This document shows, one piece after another, positions 1-6,051 of a stretch of DNA of 19,318 nt. Both the position numbers and the translations under genes were made by a program. Source of the stretch: Candidatus Helarchaeota archaeon. Its GTDB lineage: Archaea; Asgardarchaeota; Lokiarchaeia; Helarchaeales; JABXJV01. The number at the start of each line of letters is the position of its first letter. The first letter of the stretch is position 1. The stretch lies in the NCBI GenBank assembly GCA_013375355.1, contig JABXJV010000188.1:1-19318 (forward strand), given 5' to 3'. The notes under the pieces were generated by a model that was given only the letters and a program-made list of their open reading frames with translations, ran no database searches and had not been told where the DNA came from.

Positions 1-45
1 AAGTATTTTTTCTAGTTCTGCAACAGATAAATCATTTACATCCAT
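1..45 (-). CDS. N-terminal fragment of an unidentified protein, cut by the window edge
   Basis: On the minus strand an ATG at 45-43 opens a frame that stays open to the window edge and encodes 15 residues, MDVNDLSVAELEKIL. Its A overlaps the last base of the upstream gene's TAA stop (TAATG), the usual sign of translational coupling in an operon. The visible residues look like a short amphipathic helix, too little to name a family. Coding status rests only on the overlap and the codon composition. Confidence 0.5.
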   Translation of the reverse strand, partial: MDVNDLSVAELEKIL

Positions 46-407
46 TATTTATTTCCACCACTGAAATATTTCTTTCTAGCCCCTTCTTTATCTTGATCTT
101 CTTGACTATTTTTGATATTTCTTATTCTAATTTCCGTAGCTAATTTTTCCATATCTTTTAATTGCTGATTTCTCCAAAGCTCTAATTGAACTGTTAAGTT
201 ATTGATTTCTTCCCTCAATATCTTTATTTCTTCATCCGGATTAGTTATTTCTCCCGCTATTTCCCTCTTAATAGTCGATCTTACGAAATTAGACAAACTA
301 CCGTATTTTTCTTGTGCAAATTTAACAATTTCGTTCCTTTCTTCTTCAGAATTGAAAGTAATGGTTGTTTTGATTTGTTTTTTAGTTTTGAATTTTTTTT
401 GTTTCAT
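45..407 (-). CDS. Ribbon-helix-helix-like protein with C-terminal coiled coil
   Basis: A 120-residue basic protein. Residues about 11-19 (KQIKTTITF) can form the beta strand of a ribbon-helix-helix fold, 20-33 the first helix and 36-48 the second (SLSNFVRSTIKREI), the pattern of small MetJ/Arc-type DNA-binding domains. Residues about 57-95 are rich in Glu/Lys/Leu and look like a coiled coil, so it probably oligomerises. The RHH match is by eye and has no diagnostic residue. It overlaps the following partial gene by one base, so the two are probably one operon. A TATA-like box lies about 25 nt before the ATG, suggesting a leaderless mRNA. It could be a transcriptional repressor or a plasmid/mobile-element accessory protein; no toxin partner is visible. 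Confidence 0.6.
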   Translation of the reverse strand: MKQKKFKTKKQIKTTITFNSEEERNEIVKFAQEKYGSLSNFVRSTIKREIAGEITNPDEEIKILREEINNLTVQLELWRNQQLKDMEKLATEIRIRNIKNSQEDQDKEGARKKYFSGGNK

Positions 408-428
408 ACTATATATAACTATTCTAGG

Positions 429-436
429 TATATAAA
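429..436 (-). promoter_or_regulatory. Box A (TATA) promoter of the ribbon-helix-helix gene
   Basis: The minus strand reads TTTATATA at 436-429, centred about 25 nt upstream of the ATG at 407. In archaea transcription starts about 25-27 nt downstream of box A, so the message would start at or next to the ATG and be leaderless. No Shine-Dalgarno sequence is visible in the spacer, which fits. Confidence 0.5.
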
Positions 437-485
437 CACTCCTATTCCGGAACTTAATGTATGTTATATTTAATTGAATTTTTAT

Positions 486-635
486 TTACTGAACTCTTTT
501 CATTGTTCCTGCGGTTTCTGGGAGTTTTTGGACGAAGAAAACAACAATTATACAAATAATTCCAAATGGTATAAACATAGTTAAATAAGAGATTGAATCA
601 TGTTTATCAGGAATCACATAAGGGAAATATAAGAG
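486..635 (-). pseudogene. C-terminal remnant of an MFS-type membrane transporter
   Basis: Between a stop at 638-636 and the stop at 488-486, the minus strand has a 49-codon open frame without a convincing start. It ends with one hydrophobic helix followed by a family-like tail: MFIPFGIICIIVVFFVQ, then KLPETAGTMKRVQ. A last transmembrane helix followed by a LPET-G motif and a short basic tail is how many major facilitator sugar/drug transporters end. Nothing recognisable precedes it, because the next gene starts within about 20 bp. I read it as the surviving tail of a deleted transporter gene. The match is by eye. Confidence 0.45.
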
Positions 636-637
636 TT

Positions 638-644
638 AAAAAAA
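638..644 (-). terminator. Oligo-T terminator of the repeat surface protein gene
   Basis: The minus strand has a run of seven T about 11 nt after the stop codon of the 655-2259 gene, preceded by a C-rich stretch. Archaeal RNA polymerase terminates at short U-runs without a hairpin. Confidence 0.4.
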
Positions 645-654
645 GGGGTGAGAT

Positions 655-2259
655 TTATTTTTTAAATTTCAGGATTATTATAACAACAACTATTGCCGCA
701 CCAATTCCAATTAATAGTAAGGAAATTAATAATGGATCGAAAAGTACTGCTTGTTCTGAGATTAATATCAGTAGAGGAATTAAATCTGGAGGTCGGTGTT
801 CGGATTCTGTTATACGCTGCGCGAAAATATCATAATTAAAGTTTCTTTCATCCTGCCACGTGATGAACGAACCTCCTGCACTATCACTGCAAAGTTGAGG
901 CACAGTTTGGCCATTGCTAACAGTGCAAATTGCCACTCCATTAGCCAGCCATTTCATGTTTCCGCTGGAACTGATCTTCTGTGCATAAATATCGCCATTA
1001 GGGTCACTTCTAAGATCCTTCCACGTGATGATTGCCCCACCCGCACCATCGCTGCAGAGTTGTGGATTCTCTTGTTCGTCACCTGTTGTACATATTGCCG
1101 TTCCATTAGCCGTCCATTCCATACTTCCGCTTGAATTGACATTCTGAGCATAAACATCATAATTAGAGTCTCTATAATCTTGCCATGTAATGATTGCACC
1201 GCCTGCACCGTCGCTACAGAGTTGTGGATACTCTTGGTCGCCATCTTTTGTACATATTGCCGTTCCATTAGCCGTCCATTCCATACTTCCGCTTGAATTG
1301 ACTTTCTGAGCATAAATACCAAAATAATTGAGGTCTCTATAATCTTGCCATGTAATGATTGCACCACCCGCATCATCGCTGCAAATTTGCGCAAAATATT
1401 GGGAATCGTCTTCCGTACAAATTTCCACTCCATTAGGCGTCCATTCCACGCCTCCGATCGAGTTGATTCTCTGTGCATAAATATACCAATTAGAGTTTCT
1501 ATCATCTTCCCATGCGATGATAGCGCCGCCCACGCCGTCGCTGCAAATTTGCGCATTCGATAAGCTTCCGCTATCTGTGCAAATTGCTACTCCATTAGTC
1601 GTCCATTCCACGCCTCCGCTTGAGTTGATTTTCTGTGCGTAAATATCATAATTTGATCCACTTCTGTAATCATGCCACATGATGATAGCACCGTCCGTAC
1701 CGTCGCTGCAAATTTGCGGATACCATTGGGTTCCTAAGATCGTGCAAATTCCTACTCCATTAGTCGTCCATTCCACGCCTCCGCTTGAGTTGATTTTCTG
1801 TGAGTAAATATCATAATTAGAGTTTCTATAATCCCCCCACACGATGATTGCGCCGCCCGCACCATCGCTACAAAGGTGAGGATCTTTTTGAACATTAATT
1901 GCCGTACAGATAGCCGTCCCATTAGCTGTCCACTGCACTGCACCAGAAGAGGTGATTTTCTGCGCATAAATATCTTCATTAACTGCTCCATTTCTTCCAT
2001 CTACCCACGTGATGATTGCGCCGCCTGTACCATCATTACAAATTTGTGGAACTTCCTGATCAGAAGGACTTAAACTGCATATTGCCACTCCATCATTAGG
2101 GCCTATTAAAATATGTGCTTTTGTATAAATCGTTGAATTTTGATAGTTCTTTTTCAAAATTGATGAAAAATTCGATATATCGGTAGAATTGGTTATTATT
2201 ATTACTGAAATTAAGAAAATCTGTATAAGGATAGAGAGAATTAATTTTCTATTTTTCAT
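655..2259 (-). CDS. Secreted, C-terminally anchored surface protein of eight ~54-residue repeats
   Basis: 534 residues. Residues 1-24 form a signal peptide/anchor (MKNRK then a hydrophobic run). The middle consists of eight repeats of about 52-56 residues. Each carries the core (I/L)C(S/N)DGxGGxIIxWxDxR, then DIYAQKINSSG, then a VEWTxNGxAICT segment. The Gly-Asp-rich beta pattern suggests a propeller or repeat beta structure outside the cell. Each repeat has two Cys (in AICT and in QICSD) about 15 residues apart, likely disulfides in an exported protein, and NSS/NGT sequons that could be N-glycosylated. A Pro-rich linker leads to a C-terminal membrane helix (about 507-531) and a basic tail KFKK, typical of archaeal anchored surface proteins. 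Function and ligand are unknown. A degraded piece of the same family lies at 2466-2723 on the other strand. A possible Shine-Dalgarno AAGG precedes the ATG by about 10 nt. Confidence 0.85.
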   Translation of the reverse strand: MKNRKLILSILIQIFLISVIIITNSTDISNFSSILKKNYQNSTIYTKAHILIGPNDGVAICSLSPSDQEVPQICNDGTGGAIITWVDGRNGAVNEDIYAQKITSSGAVQWTANGTAICTAINVQKDPHLCSDGAGGAIIVWGDYRNSNYDIYSQKINSSGGVEWTTNGVGICTILGTQWYPQICSDGTDGAIIMWHDYRSGSNYDIYAQKINSSGGVEWTTNGVAICTDSGSLSNAQICSDGVGGAIIAWEDDRNSNWYIYAQRINSIGGVEWTPNGVEICTEDDSQYFAQICSDDAGGAIITWQDYRDLNYFGIYAQKVNSSGSMEWTANGTAICTKDGDQEYPQLCSDGAGGAIITWQDYRDSNYDVYAQNVNSSGSMEWTANGTAICTTGDEQENPQLCSDGAGGAIITWKDLRSDPNGDIYAQKISSSGNMKWLANGVAICTVSNGQTVPQLCSDSAGGSFITWQDERNFNYDIFAQRITESEHRPPDLIPLLILISEQAVLFDPLLISLLLIGIGAAIVVVIIILKFKK

Positions 2260-2465
2260 TTTAATTTACCCTTATATGAAAAAGTTTTTTAAATTTAGAT
2301 ATTATCTATTCCAAATAAAAAAATATAAATATTTCTAGCAAACTTCTTTGCCTAATTTACGAAATATATACAAAATTTTAACATTGTTGACTGTAAGATG
2401 GAATTTATTACTGAAAATTGACTGAAAATTGATAATATTTCATTGATTGAAGAATATAACATTAA

Positions 2466-2723
2466 GATGGTTCTGATGGTTTTGGAGGTGCAATCATTAT
2501 ATAGCAAGATTGCAGAGATACGGCAGGAGATAGTTACTCTCAACGGGTCGATAAAGATGGAAATACTTTATGGTATCCAAATGGAACCCCAATTTATTCG
2601 ACCACTCATGGTCAAGGTCAAAGCCAAATTTGCGTTGATGATGATAATGATGGATATGCAATAATTACTTGGATTGATAATAAAAATGGTAATTGGGACA
2701 TTTATGCACAACGAATAAATTCT
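2466..2723 (+). pseudogene. Decayed fragment of the same repeat surface protein family
   Basis: Read in one frame, this stretch gives about one and a half repeats of the 655-2259 type. It starts DGSDGFGGAIII, hits a TAG at 2502-2504, and continues QDCRDTAGDSYSQRV, later SQICVDDDNDGYAIITWID and WDIYAQRINS. The TAG falls where the repeat has its invariant Trp (TGG), a single-base nonsense change. Upstream, the frame closes at once with stops at 2457 and 2463. It lies on the opposite strand to the intact gene and diverges from it, so it is an older relic or a paralogue remnant rather than a recent copy. Confidence 0.75.
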
Positions 2724-2737
2724 CTTTTTTTTCTATC

Positions 2738-2818
2738 AAATTTAAAACGTTATCAATTTATGATAATGAAATAATAAAAATAGAAGGATTACACAATCTT
2801 TCGCAATTAGAAAAGTAA
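2738..2818 (+). pseudogene. Leucine-rich-repeat fragment (SDS22-like), ends in stop
   Basis: Immediately after the repeat-protein fragment, in another frame (codons starting at 2738), the sequence reads KFKTLSIYDNEIIKIEGL and then HNLSQLEK before TAA at 2816. That is one clear leucine-rich repeat of the SDS22 type (L..L.L.dN.I.kIegL..L..L). It has no start of its own and the repeat array is cut off, so it is a relic. Its direct abutment to an unrelated gene fragment marks a rearrangement point. Confidence 0.55.
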
Positions 2819-2829
2819 GATATATCTAA

Positions 2830-2885
2830 ATATAACTAAAAATGATACAAAAATATTTGTAAAAGATTAGTTATATTACATTAAG
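2830..2885 (+). repeat. Dispersed ~56-bp repeat, copy 1, with inverted ends
   Basis: This copy begins ATATAACTAA (2830-2839) and contains the perfect inverse TTAGTTATAT (2867-2876), then ACATTAAG. Between them is a shared core, ACAAAAATATTTGTAAAAGA. Two further copies occur at 8570-8625 and 9300-9354. The copies are far more alike than chance AT-rich sequence: about 36 consecutive aligned bases from ACAAAAAT onward with only a few changes. It lies between gene remnants and has no coding capacity. Confidence 0.7.
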
Positions 2886-2925
2886 AAGGTTTCAATATAT
2901 TCATATTTTGAAACTAACTAATCTT
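2863..2925. repeat. Nested inverted repeat / potential stem-loop
   Basis: A perfect 11-bp inverted pair, AAGATTAGTTA (2863-2873) and TAACTAATCTT (2915-2925), encloses a perfect 7-bp pair, GTTTCAA (2889-2895) and TTGAAAC (2908-2914). The left arm is part of dispersed repeat copy 1. The right arm looks like a partial inverted copy of the same element. It could fold as a hairpin in RNA or be the footprint of an inverted duplication. Confidence 0.5.
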
Positions 2926-3040
2926 ATATTTCATTGACATAATGTAAATCACAAAATCATGAAATAACTTATCTAACATAGAATATGGAAATTTATACTC
3001 ATAACGGGTTAGATATAAACGGTTTAATGAAGATATATAC

Positions 3041-3541
3041 TCAGTCTATTTTCTTTTTGTATTTTGGTTCCAAAAATGTAAGTCCCTTGATTTCATTATA
3101 TTTAATTCTTTCATATTCTATATGATCATCATTAAAATACCCTCGATTAGGGCGTCGAAATTTTGTTATAATTTCATTTAATTCTTTTATTTCATCGTTA
3201 GAGAGATCTTCAGCAGAATAAACAGCAGAAATAGATTGAGCTGCTTAATATCTATTTAATTTAATTACATCTTCTGTAGTTGCCTTATCTGATTTAATTG
3301 TAATTTTTCTTTTATCAGAAGCTACAGCTAATAAATTTGGCATAATCGGTAAAACTGCAAAAGCAAGTCTATCTTCATTTGAAGTGAAGAAAATCACTGG
3401 ATGATCTGAAGTAATAAACCGTTTATCTTGAGAAGTAATAATATTAAACTCCCAATTCAAAATTAAACTTCTCATATATTCTTTAATTGTAAGATTATTT
3501 TTATCATTAGAAATCTCACTAATCTCCTTTCTAAAAATGTA
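3041..3541 (-). pseudogene. DUF4238-like gene remnant: 5' end lost and one internal stop
   Basis: On the minus strand a single frame runs from a stop at 3544-3542 to TGA at 3043-3041 and is interrupted only by TAA at 3247-3245. Before the stop it reads LTIKEYMRSLILNWEF, then KRFITSDHPVIFF, LPIMPNLLAVAS and VIKLNRY. After it come AAQSISAVYSAEDLS and 50 more sensible codons. The order 'FITSD-PV', 'P-LPMP-L-A' and 'LN' is how the C-terminal half of DUF4238 proteins looks. The usual N-terminal part (over 100 residues) is absent. With both truncation and an in-frame stop it is a pseudogene. The family call is by eye. Confidence 0.6.
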
Positions 3542-3804
3542 TTAATAACCTTATGTAAAGCTTAAAGGATATTCTTTGCGTCAAAAGAAATTATTTTAAT
3601 TTCTCAATCTAAAATAAATGATTCCTAATTACATAAATTTATTTGAAAAAATACCTGAAAAACAGCATTTTATTATTTTTTTTTGGTAATTTCACGTTAT
3701 TAAGAAGCGATTTTGCTTTAAAAAAGTCTTTAAGGTAAAATATTAAACATTAGTTGGTTTTAAAATTTAAAGAGTTTAATAATAAAATTTAGGACTTGAC
3801 TTAT

Positions 3805-5355
3805 TTGAAAAAAAACAAAGCATTCCTAATCCATGCATTCATCATTTTAATTTATTTCATTGGTAACTTTTCGAATTTTTTAAATTTGCATCAGTCAAGC
3901 AGTTTTACTGTAACTTTACCGATCCTGGGTCAAGTAACAGCAAAGCAATCAATCGTGACGGGATGGCCTGTAAAGACCGAAGGCATGGTAATTTCATCTC
4001 CCGTTTTTGGCGACATTGATAGGGATGGGAGATTAGAAATCGTGATTGGTTCCACGGATTTTAAAATTTATGCTCTTAATGAGGATGGGACGAATGTTAC
4101 GGGTTGGCCCGTATTAACCGGAAATTCTATAACTTCTAGCCCTGCTCTTGGCGATATAGATCTTGATGGGGAATTAGAAGTTGTAATTTCTTCAGGTGAT
4201 CAAAATGTTTGGATTCTCGATCATGATGGAACTAACGTGACGGGGTGGCCTGTATTTATAGGTATCGTAGGGGCATGGAGTTCTCCCGCTCTAGGTGATA
4301 TTGATAATGATGGAATTTTGGAAATCGTGCTCGGTATCGGAACTCAGGTTTGGGCTCTAAACCATGATGGGAGTAGCGTGACGGGTTGGCCGGTAACGAC
4401 AGGAAATGCGATACTTTCTTCTCCCGCTCTTGGCGACATTGATGGAGATGGCAAGTTAGAAATTGTAGTCGGTTCTAATGATAAAAAAATTTGGGCTTTT
4501 AATCATGATGCAACTAATGTAACGGGGTGGCCTGTAAGTACGGGAGAGATAATTTATTTAAATTCTCCCGCTCTTGGTGACATCGATAATGATAGGCAAT
4601 TAGAAGTTGTCGTGGGTTCCAATGACGACCATATTTGGGTTCTCAATCATGATGGAACGAACGTGACAAGTTGGCCTGTTGATTTGCAAAGTGACGTGAA
4701 AACCTCTCCAGCACTTGGTGACGTTGATGATGATGGTAAATTAGAAATCGTGGTTGGATCTACTAATAAAATTTGGGTTCTTAATGAAGATGGGAGCAAT
4801 GTTCCGGGGTGGCCTGTAATTTCAGGAGGTTGTTCAGAATCATCTCCAGCTCTTGGTGATATTGATGACGATGATCGGTTAGAAATCGTGATAGGTTGTG
4901 GCGACCAAAAAATATGGGCACTAAACCATGACGGAACGAACGTGCCAGGCTGGCCAGTAAGTACAGGAGGCATAATACAATCTTCAGTAGCACTTGGTGA
5001 TATTGATAATGATGGATTGGTGGAGATTGTCGTGGGATCAAATGATTTAAAGATATGGGCAGTTAATTATTATGGTTCATATAATATTTCCCGCTATCCA
5101 TGGCCTAAATTTCATCATGATGAGAGAAATACGGGATGTAGCCCCTCCCAATCCAATCCCGTAGCCCCTCCAAATCCACCCATATTATTTCCGGTACAAG
5201 TAAAAGGTGACCTCATTGACTCAATCCTAACTCCAATAGGCTTAACAATCATTGGCGCTATCGTTCTTGAAAACATCATATTCATTATTTTAATATTAAA
5301 AAAACGAAAAATCAAGTCAATTTCAATAAAATCTAGTAAAAAAGTAGAAAAATGA
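3805..5355 (+). CDS. Anchored surface protein with eight FG-GAP/VCBS-type repeats (beta-propeller)
   Basis: 516 residues from TTG 3805. TTG 3796 is also possible, but AGGA at 3791-3794 sits one base from it and ten bases from 3805, so I prefer 3805. No ATG is available near the start. The N terminus is a signal peptide (KKNK, then a hydrophobic run to about residue 23). Eight repeats of about 46-50 residues follow, each SSPALGDIDxDGxLEIVVGS, then KIWALNHDGTNVTGWPV. The DxDxDG loops are the calcium-binding signature of FG-GAP/VCBS (integrin-alpha-like) propeller blades, and Trp/Phe placement fits a closed 7-8 bladed propeller. Four repeats carry an NVT sequon in the same turn, possible N-glycosylation sites. 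A Pro-rich linker and a single C-terminal membrane helix with a KKRK tail anchor it, so the propeller lies outside the cell. Ligand unknown; adhesion or polymer binding is a guess. Confidence 0.85.
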   Translation: MKKNKAFLIHAFIILIYFIGNFSNFLNLHQSSSFTVTLPILGQVTAKQSIVTGWPVKTEGMVISSPVFGDIDRDGRLEIVIGSTDFKIYALNEDGTNVTGWPVLTGNSITSSPALGDIDLDGELEVVISSGDQNVWILDHDGTNVTGWPVFIGIVGAWSSPALGDIDNDGILEIVLGIGTQVWALNHDGSSVTGWPVTTGNAILSSPALGDIDGDGKLEIVVGSNDKKIWAFNHDATNVTGWPVSTGEIIYLNSPALGDIDNDRQLEVVVGSNDDHIWVLNHDGTNVTSWPVDLQSDVKTSPALGDVDDDGKLEIVVGSTNKIWVLNEDGSNVPGWPVISGGCSESSPALGDIDDDDRLEIVIGCGDQKIWALNHDGTNVPGWPVSTGGIIQSSVALGDIDNDGLVEIVVGSNDLKIWAVNYYGSYNISRYPWPKFHHDERNTGCSPSQSNPVAPPNPPILFPVQVKGDLIDSILTPIGLTIIGAIVLENIIFIILILKKRKIKSISIKSSKKVEK

Positions 5356-5410
5356 GCCGAAAATACCTTAAAAGGCTGTAATTTATATCTAAAATTAAAA
5401 CAATGATTGA

Positions 5411-5640
5411 AGTGTTTCGTATATTTGGCACTATGATACGGATGCTATCATTCAACTGGCTATTTCTGCAAATGGTCAATACATTATTTCTGTAGATATT
5501 AGTAATAACCTTACTTTATATAACAGGATGGATTTATGTGGAACTATACTGCTGATAGTGACTTTTTGTCAGTAGCTATTTCAGAAACTGGTGAGTATAT
5601 AGTTGCTGGAAACGATAATGGGTATCTTTATCTATTTTAA
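5411..5640 (+). pseudogene. Frameshifted WD40-like propeller remnant
   Basis: Two frames together give two blades of a WD40/YVTN-like propeller. From 5411 the first reads IWHYDTDAIIQLAISANG, QYIISVDISNNLTLYN. From 5539 the second reads WNYTADSDFLSVAISETG, EYIVAGNDNGYLYLF and a TAA at 5638-5640. The matching 'W-Y-T-D---LAIS--G-YI' pattern in both blades, in different frames, shows a frameshift between about 5525 and 5538. There is no start codon, and a stop lies just upstream at 5408. It is the tail of a lost propeller gene. Confidence 0.65.
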
Positions 5641-6051
5641 AATAAAATATCGGAACCAAATTTTCTAGACTTACTGCTTTTAATTTATATTTCACTAAAC
5701 TTGATTTTAAATTTAAAAAATTTGATTTTGAATATGATGAGCAGAAACTTTCTTATGAAATAATTTAAATTTCCATGATTAAATCAATCTTTACTGATCC
5801 TTTTCCTATAGGTGTCTTTGAAACTGATGTATATCCAATCTTTTTGGCGATTTTCAATATAATTTTTCATTTCTATTTTAATAAGCTTCGTCTATTACCA
5901 AAAATCATATTTTATTCAAAATAAAATGTTTATTAAATATATTTTTTTTTATAAAAGATTATAAAGATTAAAGGAAAAATAATCTTAATTGATTTTTTTT
6001 AAAATTATTAATAAGATTATAATATTAAAAATAATGTAGGAGGTATACGCA
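5641..6051. other. 411-bp gap before the AOR gene; no intact gene
   Basis: Very AT-rich and without an intact open frame. On the minus strand, 5866-5765 has a short frame reading KIAKKIGYTSV, SKTPIGKGSVKIDLIMEI, which looks protein-like, perhaps the edge of a lost nuclease-like domain, but has no start and is too short to assign. The last part must hold the AOR promoter; several TTTATAAA/TTAATA-like boxes (around 5950 and 6000-6030) compete and I cannot choose one. Confidence 0.4.
6037..6044 (+). promoter_or_regulatory. Strong Shine-Dalgarno site that sets the AOR start at ATT
   Basis: TAGGAGGT matches the complement of the archaeal 16S 3' end. It ends 7 nt before ATT 6052 but 31 nt before the first ATG at 6076. 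No ATG, GTG or TTG occurs in any frame between, which points to initiation at the ATT. Confidence 0.7.

Noticed and set aside
45..407. RHH protein as an antitoxin
   Set aside because: No toxin-like neighbour can be seen; the only coupled gene is cut after 15 residues, so the claim cannot be supported.
954..1556. 200-residue open frame inside the Cys-rich surface protein gene
   Set aside because: Shadow frame produced by the repeated DNA in another phase; its composition (runs of SLHGKIIET-type repeats) has no structure-like pattern.
655..2259. Regularly spaced direct DNA repeats of about 160 bp, CRISPR-like at first sight
   Set aside because: The period equals the protein repeat, the frame is open throughout, and unit and spacer lengths do not fit a CRISPR array.
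2443..2664. 73-residue plus-strand frame as a gene
   Set aside because: It covers the repeat-protein relic in the wrong phase; the family-like translation is in the frame with the internal TAG.
3245..3475. 76-residue minus-strand frame as an intact small gene
   Set aside because: The family-like sequence extends on both sides of it, beyond the ATG and beyond the stop, so it is part of a larger broken gene.
3618..3692. 24-codon ORF MIPNYINLFEKIPEKQ... in the gap before the propeller gene
   Set aside because: Too short, no Shine-Dalgarno or box A at a sensible distance, and composition expected by chance in AT-rich DNA.
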